Assembly (NCBI RefSeq): GCF_001039355.2
Contig: NW_019775542.1
Location: forward strand, 198,350-262,349
Origin: Lingula anatina
Taxonomy: Eukaryota > Brachiopoda > Lingulata > Lingulida > Lingulidae
Length of the DNA stretch: 64,000 bases
Reading direction: 5' to 3'
Shown: positions 52,601 to 63,814 of the stretch, piece by piece
Layout: every line of letters starts with the position of its first letter
How positions within the stretch are numbered: position 1 is the stretch's first letter
Position numbers and translations under genes: made by a program
The notes under the pieces: model-generated
Database searches by the model: none
Seen by the model: only the letters and a program-made list of their open reading frames with translations
Told to the model about the DNA's origin: nothing

Positions 52601-55600
52601 GCATAGGTTTTGACAAAGTGGTGACAAATGTTGGAAAAAAATGGAATAATGGTGTGAGAGTGTTGTTTTAAACTTTGGCTCTGTATAGCAAGACAGCTTT
52701 TTCACGCAGTTTTGGGATTTCTTGTTAAAGATATAGTTCAGTTTATCGAATTCATTCTTGAATTTCTCAAGGACAGATTTACACAGGTCTATGCAGGGGT
52801 TTTCAGGGTAACTAGTTTAACATTTTCTTAGGAATCATTACATGGTCACAACTCATATTTTCTTGCATGGCAGCCTGAGAGTGAAGAAGAAGAGGATGAG
52901 TTATCAGAGCCAGGGATTGCTCTACCAGGTTATAGACCCCAGTCCTCTGCATACCATGGTCCTCCTTTCCCTCCCGTGCCTCCTCCTCCCACACTGGAGC
53001 CAGCAGGACCTTCCTCAGACATCCTCGCTGCCGACTTGAGGAGGAGGAACCTGTTGGAGAATAAGGCTCAAGACTGGTGAGTTTGGATTGGTGCATGTTA
53101 TCCTAATTCAGCCATTTGTTTTTCACAGTATCTTGTACAAATGTCATTAATTTTTATGGATATTTGGTCATGATAGATAATTTTGAAGCTCTGTTTATGT
53201 TATTGTTTAGTAGTTCATCTGCAATGCTTTTGAGAGATGAAACTGAAAGAAAAAGTGTTAATCTTTGACAGAAGCAGATTTAAGGCTAGTTGTCTCTCTT
53301 TTTATATTTAGATTAAGGATAATTTTACTTATTGGAAATAGCTCAAATGTGGTTATTATAATATTCTACCTTACTTTTCACAGCAGTAAAAGCCTTAACA
53401 TCAGAAAAGGTACTGACTTTTTGCGGATGCTTTCATTATTTTAGGATAGAGCAAGAGTTGATGGCACGTCTGATCAGCCAGATGTACCCCCCAAAACCCC
53501 AGCAGCCATCACACCACGTTGATCGTGATGAAGATGAAGATCTCTCTGAAGTTGACTCAGAGCCAGGACCAGAATATTGTACGGGCATGCTGGCAACAAT
53601 GTTTGATATATTATACCATTCTGATATGAAGGGATTTGACATGTTTTGCCGAGTTATCACACGACTCATTTAGTAAATTTAAAAACTCACTTAAAAAAAG
53701 AAAGAAAAATAAGAAATAACCCTCTATATCTGTATCTGCCTAATATTGTATGAGCTTCATTAAAAAAAAGTGCCCTGGTGCTTTTAAAAACATTGTTCCA
53801 TACTTACATTTTAAGTTCTAAATGGGATTGAAAACCCTGTGTTTTTACCTCTCAGTTCATGAGTTTCTATCTCTTCAGTGGAACCCTTGGGTGAAGATGG
53901 CTTCCAGCTGTTTGTGGATGCTGGTGTCCCTGTGAATGAGAGTCTGGTTAGTGGGTTGGTCAAAGAAGTTCTCATGGAGAAGATAGCAGGGATGTTGGGT
54001 GAGAGAGAGGCTGAGAAGACAGAGGTGAAAACACCTGTACCAGCAAAAAGAGAAGTGAGGGAGCCAGAGGAACACCCACCACAAGTGTGTGATGTATAGT
54101 TTTGTATTATTAAACGTTGTTGTTAAAAAAAGGAAGTTGTTTCTGAAGAAAATAAATATATTTTCTACCTTTGAGGCCTGGTGTTTTGGTCATATTTCAC
54201 CATTTTATTATTATTTGTTGTTCATTGCAAGTAGTGTTTGATAACAATGCATTGTCAGCAAAATGCCAGAATAGGTAAGGTTTGTATTGTTTGTTTTCCA
54301 TTTGTCACTTTTAAAATATTGTGTCATTGACACTTCAATTAACTTACTTCAAAATCACATAGTGATCCCCTAAGTAAGTCATCTAGCTTTTAGAACTTAA
54401 TATAAATAATGCACACATCTCCTTATTTGTTTCAGGAGCTGGTCTCCACCCCAGTGGCCACCCCCAAGGTCTCCCCAGTCCCTAGTCCCCAGGGAGAGCA
54501 GTCCCCAGCAGTCGTGGGGACGCCAGTTCTCACACCACAGTCTTCAGTCACTGAACCTGAGTCTGAGGCTGATACCACTGTATTGCCTACTTTAAAAATG
54601 ACTCAAGGTAAAAAGGAGACAAAGGGCCTGTTTATAACTGTCCTAACATGGACCATGATCAGATAAAATATCACATTGGGACCCTATAGCATTGCTGTTA
54701 TTATATGAAATCTAATAATCTATACAGCATACAAAGGATTAAAATACCAGTATTTGGGTTACTCTGATCTTATATGTTTCTTTAATAAATATCGAGTGGA
54801 TTTCAGTTTAGCAACAAATGTATACTGTCATGATATTTTATATTCTTGTATTTTTATTTACAGATTTATCAGTCAGAGAAAACACAGCAGATGACACTGC
54901 AGTTTTCAATCCAAGACAGGATGTCAAAACTCCTCCCATCACTCCACCCCTTTCCCCGCCCACTGTTGCTGACACTCCGCCCCCTTCAGTAGAAACTCCA
55001 CCCCCCAGTTCCCCTACCCCTGCTCCCAGATCTCCCACCCCTAGATCCCCTAGTCCTAGGTCACCATTCCCTAGTCTCAGGATAAAAGGACCTAGTCCGC
55101 CCCCCAGTCCACAGCCCTGGGGTAATCCTGACTCCCCTCTGTCTGAAGAGAACCCCTATCATGGTGAATTGACAGTGGACAGGGGAGAGGAACAAATGTA
55201 AGCACTGGGCATTGTATTAGATTAAAGGCTTTTGAATTGGATTAAATTGGATTATACTTTTATAGTGATAATTACATGTACTATGGTCTTCATGTTGAGC
55301 ACAGAGATTGTTAGAAAAATTTTAAAGATATATTTGTAGTTATCCCACAGTTGGCACTTTGAACAATAGGATAATTACATTTGTATTTCACTAACAAGAG
55401 AATTATCTTGTTGTTCAAAGTGTCAGCCATGGGAGAAGTCCATTAAAAGACGAATCTCCCACTGTATGTATGCCTCTATAATAACACTTTTGCATATCAC
55501 ATACAATGGGTGAGACTTTTGGTAACTAGTACTTATTAGAAGGTAACACTGTTTACATGTTGTGCATTTTATGAAGCTAATAATGTAAACTTTCACTTGT

Positions 55601-58600
55601 TGATTACACATAAGTATCTTTGTTAATGAAAAATTTTCAGTTCCCTGTCAGTGGCACCAAATGAGTCATTGAGCACAAGAGAAACACTGCCTATACTGGT
55701 TCAACCAGTACCTGTGGCGCCACCTACACAAGAAGCGGATATATCCCAGGCTGCACCTTTGTCAGAAGACTCGTCCTCATCCTCTGGGATCACCACAGTG
55801 ACAGAGACTGTGAACCAGAGTATATCAGAGGGAGAGTGGTTGATCAGCAAAAGTGAGGGAGAACTGGAGGATAAACTACAGTATCATGGTATGAGGTCTT
55901 AATTATTATTGTAGGTGGATCCAGGGGGGTGGAGGGGAGGGGTGGGATAACTTCAGTCTCGTCCTGTATACCTCTTTCCTATGTAAAAATCCTGAATCTG
56001 CCAGGGATCATGAATTAATAATTCAAGCCCCTTGATGAAATATGAGAGATTTGTTGGTGTGATTTATTTAATGGTTATTAACCTACTTGCTAATAAAAAA
56101 ACTATAATATGGCCATTTTAGCAGGTCCACTTTTGTGGTTGTGATATTTAAATTTGCTTTCATATACTTCATTATGAACATTTTCAATATCATAAAATAT
56201 ATTTTTAAAAAGCAGATTAAGATCAAAGAATTTTGAAAAACTTGACAAATTCTAGTGGGTAAAATGTTAAAAATGTTATTTTTACAATCTTGTTAGGTCT
56301 TGCTAAGGCTTACCAGTCAGCTTTTGGTGAAGTCCTTAGTCCTGAAAACAGTCTGGCAAGCACTTTGCATGGAACAGATGACATAAGTCATGAAAAGGTA
56401 TTTCTTTGATTAAGTCTAGAATTTAATTTTATCTTTCTAGTGACTTACCTACTTTCATTGTAATTAGACATAGGAGTATTAACTTAGACTTCATAAAAAC
56501 TTAACTGTCAATTTAAATCTTTCTTACAGAAAACCAGGGCTCCCTAACTTCCTTATTTGCTGGCCATGTTCTTACCTGGAAAACCAACAGTTTCCCTTGT
56601 TTGATATCATTTTCCACTTATCCTAGGTCCAGTTTTCTGCCCAGTTTGATATCCCTTCATCAGCTTTAACAAAACCACATTTTCTCAATACAGGATGACA
56701 GCTTACCTAGTAGTGAAGGAGAATTTGTCCACAAGCCCAAGGTGCCATTTGAAAGGGACCCTTTGATTGCTCTCCTGGCAAAGGTGCAGCAGCCAATTCT
56801 AGTGTCTCCACCCCAGGGAATACCCCAAGGACAGGAGAGAGTACCCAGGGGACCAGAGGTTCAGAGAAGTCTGGGTGAAATACGGGATTTAGATACAGAG
56901 AAGAGCATGGGGGAGATCAGTCAGTGGGGACTGAAAATGGAGGCTGGACAGGGGCCTTTGCTAGCTGGACAACAGTCAATACCTGAGGAGGAGGCTCAAT
57001 ATAAAGGTGTGCTTTTCATAACCTTTGCCTTTTAAATAACCAAACTTAAAATATGTGTGGACAGCTGTTTTTTCCATAGTCTTGTTTTTTGATTGTATAA
57101 AACATATAAAATGTGTAATATTATAAAGTCAGACTAATAAGGAAAATCTAATAACTAGTTGTAATGCTATTAGGTCAGACTATAAAGGAACAGATTTTTA
57201 TGGAACTATTGAATCTTTTTTATTTTTTTCTTTTCAAATGAACTAACAATGACCAGAGTAACTGGAAAAAGGCTAAGTTTTAAATTTATTAATAATACAA
57301 AAGCATTTGTAAAAAGCTGACAAATTTGATAAAACGCTGAAATGATTTTGTAAATAGTTCAGTTCCTAAATATACTCAATTTCACTATTTAACAGACAAT
57401 ACCATGAAGATGAGTGATTTGTATGGCACCAAGTCTAGACCACAGCCAGGGGGCAGGGTGGTCAGCGTGGCACCTTTTGCTAGCTCAACTCCAGGTAGAA
57501 CCATTTTTACGCATTAAATACAAGCCGTTTTCAGCCAAAAGCTGATGTTTTCTTTCAGAGATTCCCCACAATAAACTGAGAACTTCAGTAGCTGTTTTTT
57601 AGATGCTACTTGGTGTAATTTGTTTTTGCTGTTCATTTTGTAAGGACAAGTCACTTGGATTGATTCCTAGACGGAGAACAAAAGAAGCTTTGTTAAATGC
57701 ACACAGCAGTCTCTGTACATATTCAATAGCAATTTAATTTTTATCATTGAGTAAGTTTATCTTACTGTGCCATTATGTCTACGTATGTATCCAGCAGTTC
57801 AAGGGCTGCTTAGTTATTTAATAATGATGATAATTTAATAATAATAATAATAATGATAGTAATATTAATTCCCTGAGCCAAAATCAAGCATATTTCTTGT
57901 TACCACAAAACCAGGAAAGCAATGTTTCTACCTAGATAAAAACTCACAAATCAGGTATCAATTCTTTATCTTCTCACAGAGAGAGTAACTGTAAAGCCCA
58001 GAATGATTCAGGTTGGGAGAAGTCAGAGTCCAGAGGTAACTCACCCTTCAACCAGGACCACAGATGCCAAGCAAGCGCCTGGTGCTCAACCCAGCCCCGT
58101 GAGAACCTCACGGGAATTCCCAAATGGTAATGGAAAGTTTTTTTAAATTTTGATAACCTGTATTATAATGATAATAGATATAATTTATTGTGATGAGTAA
58201 TGACCAGAAAATGTTGAAAATGTCTGAAGTGCAAAATTCATTAATATTTTTATTGTCAGTATTTGTTACCCTTGTATCACTGATCTAGATAACCTTAAAA
58301 TGCATATTCCAGAGTAAAAATGTCAACTGTGTTTGATCATAACATCCACCATCCACTCATTAGCAATACATGTTATCTGAGTCATCTTTGCACAGTGTGA
58401 TGAATCTTATTTTTTTGTAATTATTTCAGCATTTCAAGGCACTGGTACCATCAGTGATGTAGACACAAGAACTATGACCCCAGACCAGATCAACATGGAA
58501 GCTCTCCTCCAGTCCGGTTATCTCACTCAGACTTTCAGTTCTGATGGAGGGAATTCAGATCTAGGTCACTCTGGTAACCACACTAGAACCTTGTCACATA

Positions 58601-58929
58601 TTCCTGAGAAACCTGAAGATGGAGGACTCAACCAATCAGGAGGGCTGACCCATACACTGGAGAAAGCAGCAGGATTGAACCAATCAGGACACTTGACACA
58701 TACCCTTGAAATGCCTGAAAAGGGGACTCTGGAACAATTGGAGGATTTGCCATACAAGGAAGAAAAAGATAACCAAGGTGGATTTCTACAGGTGAATTTA
58801 GATGGTACGGGAGGGGGTGGTCCTCTGAAAATGTCTGTTACTATTCCGTCCATCCATGGAGAAGACTCGAGTGAATCTGGTACATTTGAAGTGTCCGATG
58901 TGTCTGAGATCCCTGGAGGAGACTTATAA
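19071..58929 (+). CDS. KIAA0586: TALPID3 (KIAA0586) centrosomal/ciliogenesis protein
   Basis: Exons: 19071-19083, 19334-20371, 20528-20706, 21396-21544, 22082-22274, 22702-22923, 24310-24754, 25206-25290, 44456-44498, 44817-44879, 48642-48853, 49267-49339, 49536-49802, 50130-50310, 50650-50793, 51176-51414, 51883-52104, 52874-53076, 53445-53578, 53879-54084, 54436-54607, 54864-55197, 55641-55888, 56297-56397, 56694-57006, 57396-57494, 57980-58126, 58430-58929. The sum is 6,225 nt, or 2,074 aa; every junction phase agrees. Signatures I recognise from vertebrate TALPID3 include [19 protein letters not shown], the Ala-rich stretch before a coiled coil, SPLDTPAPR, the conserved coiled-coil core, [32 protein letters not shown] and EENPYHGE. 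Known role: distal centriole protein needed for ciliary vesicle docking, ciliogenesis and Hedgehog signalling. It is longer than human (about 1.5-1.6 kaa), mainly from a Ser-rich N-terminus. Start alternatives are ATG 19336 or 19222. Confidence 0.93.
22350..22372. repeat. (ATTT)n short repeat
   Basis: About six ATTT units in the intron after TALPID3 exon 5. Confidence 0.85.
23099..23175. repeat. (ATTT)n microsatellite
   Basis: Roughly 19 perfect tetranucleotide units in TALPID3 intron 6, about 170 bp left of the hAT-like insertion. Confidence 0.95.
23348..24016. mobile_element. hAT-like non-autonomous DNA transposon with 77-bp terminal inverted repeats
   Basis: The left end (23348-23424) and right end (23940-24016) are reverse complements over 77 bp with a single mismatch, starting caccctgagcttcag. 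The element is flanked by an exact 8-bp direct repeat, gcccctga (23340-23347 and 24017-24024). An 8-bp duplication and ends beginning CA are typical of the hAT superfamily. The 515-bp interior is less AT-rich than the surrounding intron, has no transposase ORF, and must depend on a transposase made elsewhere. The near-identical ends suggest a recent insertion. It sits inside TALPID3 intron 6, clear of the splice sites. Confidence 0.85.
29562..29595. repeat. 9-bp GC-rich tandem repeat
   Basis: Nearly four tandem copies of ccgccggct (one with tt for cc) in otherwise AT-rich intron DNA. No reading frame here looks like a real protein. Confidence 0.8.
29868..29894. promoter_or_regulatory. DR1-type nuclear-receptor motif plus half-site
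   Basis: tgacctttgacct (29868-29880) is an exact direct repeat of the nuclear-receptor half-site with one-base spacing, read on the minus strand. tcaaggtca (29886-29894) is an extended half-site on the plus strand. Such sites bind HNF4/RXR and ERR/NR5A-type receptors. It lies 4.8 kb upstream of the IRF2BP start. Similar gacctt strings are frequent in repetitive DNA of some invertebrates, so function is only a possibility. Confidence 0.3.
29939..29975. other. Assembly gap (37 N)
   Basis: A run of unknown bases inside TALPID3 intron 8. Real size is unknown, so the intron length is a minimum or an estimate. Confidence 0.99.
32235..32259. repeat. (AAG)n short repeat
   Basis: About eight GAA/AAG units, slightly interrupted, within the large intron. 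Confidence 0.85.
34713..36545 (+). CDS. IRF2BP-family transcriptional co-regulator (IRF2BP2/IRF2BPL-like), single exon
   Basis: An uninterrupted frame of 610 aa. The N-terminal IRF2BP zinc finger uses C12, C15, C33 and C36 and includes [13 protein letters not shown] and [13 protein letters not shown] middle block (about 230-370) contains the conserved [20 protein letters not shown] region. The C-terminal C3HC4 RING uses C526, C529, C541, H547, C550, C553, C569 and C575, followed by [17 protein letters not shown]. Vertebrates have three paralogues (IRF2BP1, 2 and L); a single invertebrate pro-orthologue is expected, so no paralogue is assigned. Known role: nuclear co-repressors or E3-like regulators acting with IRF2 and other factors. 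The linker is Pro/Ser/Gly-rich. ATG 34713 is chosen because it precedes the zinc finger by the usual short leader; ATG 34719 is also possible. The gene lies wholly inside TALPID3 intron 8 on the same strand. Base composition is distinctly GC-richer than its surroundings. Confidence 0.95.
   Translation: MSMPHRTQRQHCYLCDLPRTPWAMLHDFSEPVCRGCVNYEGPDRIEMVIEAARQMKRAHGFESQRKQLHPPSQANMAASRGGPPEIPHGELRPGIPAGIPGMERFEARSRAMLPVEYVPAGQRGPHALPLPHQRNRPEERVSPITSGRGGGGHPPGPGHHALPPPQSRMAPSSTTLGLMENIQGKREGDERESPGHVSSGDEVSRRPPTVEELNARPPIVRETLSVLCSCTPFEVRFKKDTSLRARVISFDAGHKPGIDYELKIFVEYPTGSGNVYNSASGVARQMYQDCMKDMGKGLSSGFKYLEYEMKHGTGDWHLLGDMLPEPVRFFKEPVKRDILPVPYLDPSCPTLPSPNGTTLPRGIMKGFPRNFFDGQIRKRKASPEPDSQEGPSKVSEEQHKRHQWMQSQAEALKLTIASAGYTASNSCPSSLSSTSPGSNQGSTPPDVTPISQSGPSPMAALMSVTDNIRNPSPRMSSSPNNMILSHHSARDQQLLLRGRHMLQGGDKAVTSNLPESTVSNGEALKCTLCQERLEDTHFVQCPSVGDHKFCFPCSRESIKRQGPGSEVYCPSGKKCPLVGSNVPWAFMQGEIATILGEEYKEFKIKKEKDA
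36521..36728 (+). repeat. 104-bp tandem duplication across the IRF2BP stop codon
   Basis: Two adjacent units, 36521-36624 and 36625-36728, about 88% identical, begin gatcaaaaaagaga and run past the stop. The second unit re-encodes the last codons (IKKERDA and a stop) but in a shifted frame relative to the gene, so it is 3' UTR. It is a local duplication of the end of the gene. Confidence 0.9.
38194..38199 (+). terminator. Candidate poly(A) signal of the IRF2BP gene
   Basis: AATAAA about 1.65 kb after the stop. Vertebrate IRF2BP genes have long 3' UTRs, so this and later hexamers (for example near 39.4 and 40.3 kb) are all possible. A working signal here matters because the host gene must not end here. 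Confidence 0.3.
40591..40672. repeat. (TTA)n/(ATTT)n compound microsatellite
   Basis: About ten TTA units followed by about ten ATTT units in TALPID3 intron 8, downstream of the IRF2BP gene. Confidence 0.9.
45260..45481. mobile_element. Palindromic (foldback) MITE, copy 4
   Basis: Ends pair as accccattcccagagatta against taaaatctatgggaatacg. The core has gttaattacccccttacagc then ttgtagtaggcgggacgga, almost the same as copy 2 at 15.8 kb. A possible 4-bp target duplication atag lies on both sides. It sits in TALPID3 intron 10. No coding capacity. Confidence 0.85.
48274..48442. mobile_element. Short MITE with caggggcggat terminal inverted repeats
   Basis: 169 bp with 15-bp ends caggggcggatccag and, inverted, caggggcggatttag (13/15 match), flanked by a 5-bp direct repeat taata (48269-48273 and 48443-48447). 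The interior repeats ga(c)cgtcttc three times or more in direct and inverted form. From memory, ends of this form occur in hAT-like elements of many animals. The 5-bp duplication is shorter than the 8 bp usual for hAT, so the superfamily is open. It lies 200 bp before TALPID3 exon 11. Confidence 0.75.
48642..49339 (+). other. Exons for the conserved TALPID3 coiled-coil core
   Basis: Exons 11 and 12 encode the heptad-rich helix with [19 protein letters not shown] and [11 protein letters not shown], then [19 protein letters not shown]. This is the region that in vertebrates is essential for centrosomal localisation and rescue of talpid3 mutants. It is the best-conserved block and anchors the orthology call. 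Confidence 0.85.
57838..57856. repeat. (AAT)n short repeat
   Basis: About six AAT/ATA units in the intron before TALPID3 exon 27. Confidence 0.8.
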
Positions 58930-59590
58930 ATATCTGATAATGTATTATTTTGTCAGCACCTCATATGAAATTTTTAATGATCTCCTCATGCTAATATGAA
59001 AGAATGGTAAATGACCTAAATATATTGTATTTTTTTACATAAAACTTAATGTAAAGATGAGTTAATTTAGCAATAAGTAAGCAGAAATATATTTTAATAT
59101 GCATATTGTACTTTGTGTTACTGTTGCTTTAAGGCTTGATGTTACAGACAGCAGCTCTCATTCAACTGCATGTGTACATAGCTTTTCTGGACCCATTATT
59201 GAAAAACAGAGTGGTTAAACATATTAATGACAACTTTGTAGTTTTTGCATTATATTTGAATAATGAAGCTGTTAGTAGAACTGTTTGCGCCAGAATTGAA
59301 TTGAGAATTGAAAACAAAAGTAATGTACATTTAAACTTATGTATGGTAGAAGAAAATATAGTTTATCGTAATGAATTCCACAGATATGGCTGAAATTTGA
59401 TGTTTTTCTAGTATTCGTGTAGCCGACTACTAATTATTTGAGTTGTAAATAATTGCTATAGTTGTTAGAAAGTGTAAACAGTAAAGTGAAAGGAATATCA
59501 CTGTTATTTGAAACGTTTCCAAAAGGCCTTGTAATATTGCTATAAATCGTTATTTATTAAAAAGAAGTCTTATGAATTGCTGATATATTC

Positions 59591-59596
59591 AATAAA
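59591..59596 (+). terminator. Candidate poly(A) signal of TALPID3
   Basis: AATAAA about 660 bp after the TALPID3 stop codon. The intervening sequence has no coding signature and fits a 3' UTR. Confidence 0.5.
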
Positions 59597-60060
59597 ATGT
59601 CATCAAAAATGTTTACTGTCTTCAATAATTTCTCACAAAGAAGTAGATGACACTGTTTGAATATATATAATATTATAGGGTGGATCATCGTAATGCAATT
59701 AATTATGCCATTTTGTTGAATTCTTTTTAAGTAAAGAAACATATAATGTGTTATGCAATATAGCATGAATGTATCTACAACCTAAAAATGCATTGTATTA
59801 GGAAAAAATTACGAAGATCGTCACTAAGACTGCTTCCCTTGAGTACTCCCAGCACGTCTTAAAGACAAAGATCCAAAAATATTTGAACATGGGTGGACGG
59901 ACGTGTCATCATCGGGACGCACTAAAATGTGTTGGTTACGTAGCTAACATCCAAGGGTGTGTGTTATAGCCGCATGCATTTTGTAAATGTCTTAGAGACG
60001 TCTTGCTCGCGAGAAGTCTTTGTGAGACGTCGTCGTGACCAAGACAAGTAGCTGACTGGG

Positions 60061-61072
60061 ACACAGCAGACTGCATTGTGGTAGTTGCGACGGTTGCGCC
60101 TCATATAGGCCTAACCTGGTGGGAGATCTTTTTAGTCATTTTTTAAATTACTTTAAACATCTCTTTACTTGAAATTGACACCTTCAAGTGACAATTTTAT
60201 ACATCATCTCTTTAATGAATCACATTTTATAGCCTTACAGATGTGTTAATTACGCAAACTAGCAAAATCACAGATATGAGCTGAATTGGCTCTTGTTTGT
60301 ATGATTGTGTTTGCCGGCTTTCAGGTTTGACTATATTTTGTTGAAATTTTCATAAACTATGCACTGGGTAAGGCGCTTGAATGATTTATTACAACATAAG
60401 TCGTCAGAGTTAATAAAAAAACAAACATTGATGTGCATATGTCATCTAACATTTTTAAATAGCAAAAACTCAGCTCATAAACCAAATTTCAATTTTTAAA
60501 TAGTATTATAAATACCGAATAGGGTACTATTTAAAGTATCGCATGTGACGCCTTTTTTTCTAGGGTTGTTTTATAGCATATTGTATGTTTTGTACTCTTC
60601 ACAGTTTGCTTTTGTTTGTATTTATGATAGTTTTTAATAAATTGAAATTCGGTTTCTGTGCAGTTTTTCGCTAACTTGAAAAACATTTAACAAAATAGAT
60701 CCGTCGGTGTTGATATTGAATGAGCTCTGATGATTGATGTATTAATTAAAACAGGTACTTGCTTGAACGGATAAACAGTTTATGAAAATTTCGACAAAAT
60801 ATAGCAAAGTCAAAAAGTCGGCAAACACAATCATACAGAAAAAGCCATGTCAGCTCTTATCTGTGATTTTGCTAGTTTTTATGGCAAACATACCTGCAAG
60901 GCTAAAAAGTGTAGTTTATTGTCTAAGATTTGCTTAGCCTTGATGTTGTAAGGCGTCAATATCAAATAAAAATGTATTAAAAGCAATTAAATAATTAAAT
61001 TAAAAACTGATAAGATCTCCCACCCAGCCATGTAGAGCACAACCGTCGCAACTACCACAATGCAGGCTGTGT
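60061..61072. repeat. ~1 kb imperfect inverted repeat (foldback element)
   Basis: The left arm from 60061 (gcattgtggtagttgcgacg) is the reverse complement of the right arm ending near 61072 (cgtcgcaactaccacaatgc). Pairing continues inward through agcaaaatcacagata, tgtatgattgtgtttgccg, tatattttg.tgaaattttcataaact and aatttcaattt, to a centre near 60,565. No ORF of note. It is probably a foldback transposon or MITE, or a duplicated-inverted segment. No clear target duplication was found. It lies between the converging 3' ends of TALPID3 and the minus-strand gene at the right edge. Confidence 0.85.
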
Positions 61073-61499
61073 TGTCCGTGTCAACCATTGGGTGTGAGAA
61101 GGCGCCTGGTATAGAAGACTTTTCATATGAGATTAAAAATTCCACAATAAATACATTGTAAACAACAAAAAAATTTAAATTCCATTTTACCACCAAAAGC
61201 GGCGGTTATCGCAATTATTCTGAAATCTGTGCTTTATTACTTTGTGATTTCAATTTGTGATTTAACCCTTCACTCGTTATAGCCACTGGATACATCCATG
61301 TATTCAAGACGTCTTGCTTGGAACGTCGCGAACATGACACGATGTTCTTCTCATGAATAACAGGTTCAAAGTCGTGCTATCAGTATTCAGACTCGCACAG
61401 GTATTTACCACCAGAAACGGGCTTTATGACAAGCTCTCCATTTTCCGAAATATGACAGAAGAGTTTTGATTAATTGGGTTAAATAATCAACTCGTCTTT

Positions 61500-61626
61500 A
61501 TTTAAATAGAAATTAATAAAATAAGAAAATAAATAAATGAAACAAATAATTTTATTATAAATAAAGATGATAGTAGTAACAAAAATAAATAAATAAACAA
61601 AAATAAAAACAAAGACAAAAACAAGT
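61500..61626. repeat. A-rich low-complexity stretch (AAAT/AAAC)
   Basis: Mostly AAAT and AAAC variants on the plus strand. It lies just beyond the probable poly(A) site of the minus-strand gene. Confidence 0.8.
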
Positions 61627-61641
61627 CATAATATTAATAAG

Positions 61642-63814
61642 TTTATTCCACAAACTCTAAATATTATAAATATCATTTCTTCTTAAAGTGGAATGTAACA
61701 GTAAGTTTTTTTTTCACAACCGTGTACATAGTGAAGTGCAAGAGTACCATAAAACCTTTGTGTGAAATGTGCTAGTAAGTGAATTTGCAGGTGTGTCACC
61801 ACAATACACTGGTTCAAAAGTGTAATCCCCTTAACTACAACTCAAAATGTTCATCTCTGTGATTATTGATCTGATAATATGATGGTATTGACTCCAGTAT
61901 TATAAACCTGGGTCCTAAGATGAACTGCATGACCAAGGACAGAGAGTTGCTATACACAATGAGGTAGCAGTCCTTTAAATATACACGCAAGTCTTCGCTG
62001 GTGATATATTTAGAGAAAATACATAAAAGGTAAAAAGATAAACAGCACAAAGTCATGCAGCAGAAGGTGGGGATAAAATTGTGCACATCAACAGTGCAAG
62101 GGAGAAAATCTGTTTATCTTGGATGTCCTATAAGAAAGCAAATGAGCTACATTTGTCAACATATAAAAACACCTATCAAACCATGATTTTACACAGAAAG
62201 TTGAGGAAATTCCCACATTAGGCAAAATGATAAAAACAGTTTCTTGCCAGATATCATAGATACAAGGCAATTTATAGTTCTGAATAAACAAATGATTATG
62301 TGCTGTTTTACTATAAGACACCAGCAGTAAATAGAATGATCAAGAATGGTAACAAAGTGTTTCAGACAAAGATGAAAAATAAATTAAAATTCAGTATTTG
62401 TGACCCAAATGAGAAAATGTCCAAGGACTAACACCTTGAAAATGATACTGCAAAAAAAATACAGGTCAACCATTTCCATGGCTAGTACACAACTAAAATG
62501 GGCAAAATAAATAAGATATAAGGGGCACCAATACCTTAAAGGATAAATAAGGACATTGCTTAAAGAAGGTTCCAGTACAATAAAACCCATCTATGATACA
62601 TTAAAATGGGGGTCAAATAAAAGAAAAATGATGAATAAACACCTTGAATGATGCCTTATATCTATACATTTTGTGACAAATACATAGTAAAATACACAAT
62701 GATAGATGACCTTTATACAATGCAAATAGAAAAGATAAAAGCTCTCAATAGGGAAACCCTATTGCACCACCATATATATTTATATATGCCCTGTGTAAGT
62801 GAATATATTAAGACGTGGGGGTGAGGGAAGTTCCAATGAATGTACAGATAATCAACAGAGATGTCAAAATTCACTGATAAAGTAAACATTAATAGTTCTT
62901 AAGTCTTAAAACAATCATCACTACTGAAAGCAGTGTGCCAGAAGGTATTTCATTACAGTCATGCAGGTGCTAAACTTCTTTTTGGCAGGATTAAATATAT
63001 ATATGTAACTTTGTATAACAACTGAACATTCCCATGTTTAAAAATATAATGTGACCATGACACTTAAGTCTGCTCAAAAAATTTAAACCTGACAAAAAAA
63101 TCATCAATTTGTAAATTTGAAAACTTACGAGATTCTGACACGTTTCAGTACAGTGTAACATTCTTTTGTGTACAATAAAGACATCCTAAATGTGACATGT
63201 TTTTAGAGATTATGACTCTGAAACATCAGATTATGGCAAGAAAGAAAAATTTCCCTTAATCAAAGAGCCTTGGGCATTTCTTTACATTTATCCAAACACA
63301 TTCTAAAAATATCACACCAATATCTTTTAATCTACCGGGGTCTACAGGAGAAAACTATCACAACAACAATAACATACACACAACAGTAATGGTAATGGCA
63401 AGGAAAAGCCAGCTCCCCTGACATGAACATATATTATTATGACTTGGAAAAAGATGCTTCTTCCAATAAGAAATCTCATTCACAGTTGCCAATCATTCAC
63501 TTGTAAGTACCACGTAAGTCATGAACAGCACTGCTTGTTTAAAAATTATCTTAAAGTCCACTTTTGTTTGTACTTTTTTTTCTATACTATAAAAAATTGC
63601 AACTTGGGCCAAGGTGCCAGAATTAATATTGGGAGCAATATCACAATATGATAAAGGGCTTGAGTGAGTTGCTGTGGTAACATAGATATGCACTTTTCTT
63701 TACAAAAATAGATATTCCTAACAACAATAGATTCCTAAATAAAAAGGTATAGCTCAATCAGAGATATAAAAGACCTGAGGGGGAATTTGCATTCAGAAAG
63801 AAACCCTTGTACTC
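61642..63814 (-). other. Probable 3' UTR of the minus-strand gene at the right edge
   Basis: About 2.2 kb of AT-rich sequence without supported exons follows the stop codon at 63815-63817. A canonical AATAAA (plus-strand tttatt, 61642-61647) closes the stretch. The extent is inferred from the hexamer only. Alternative signals may shorten it. Confidence 0.4.

Noticed and set aside
55913-55945. ggatccaggggggtgg near 55.9 kb as another caggggcggat-type element
   Set aside because: Only one end-like string is visible, with no matching inverted partner; at most a relic.
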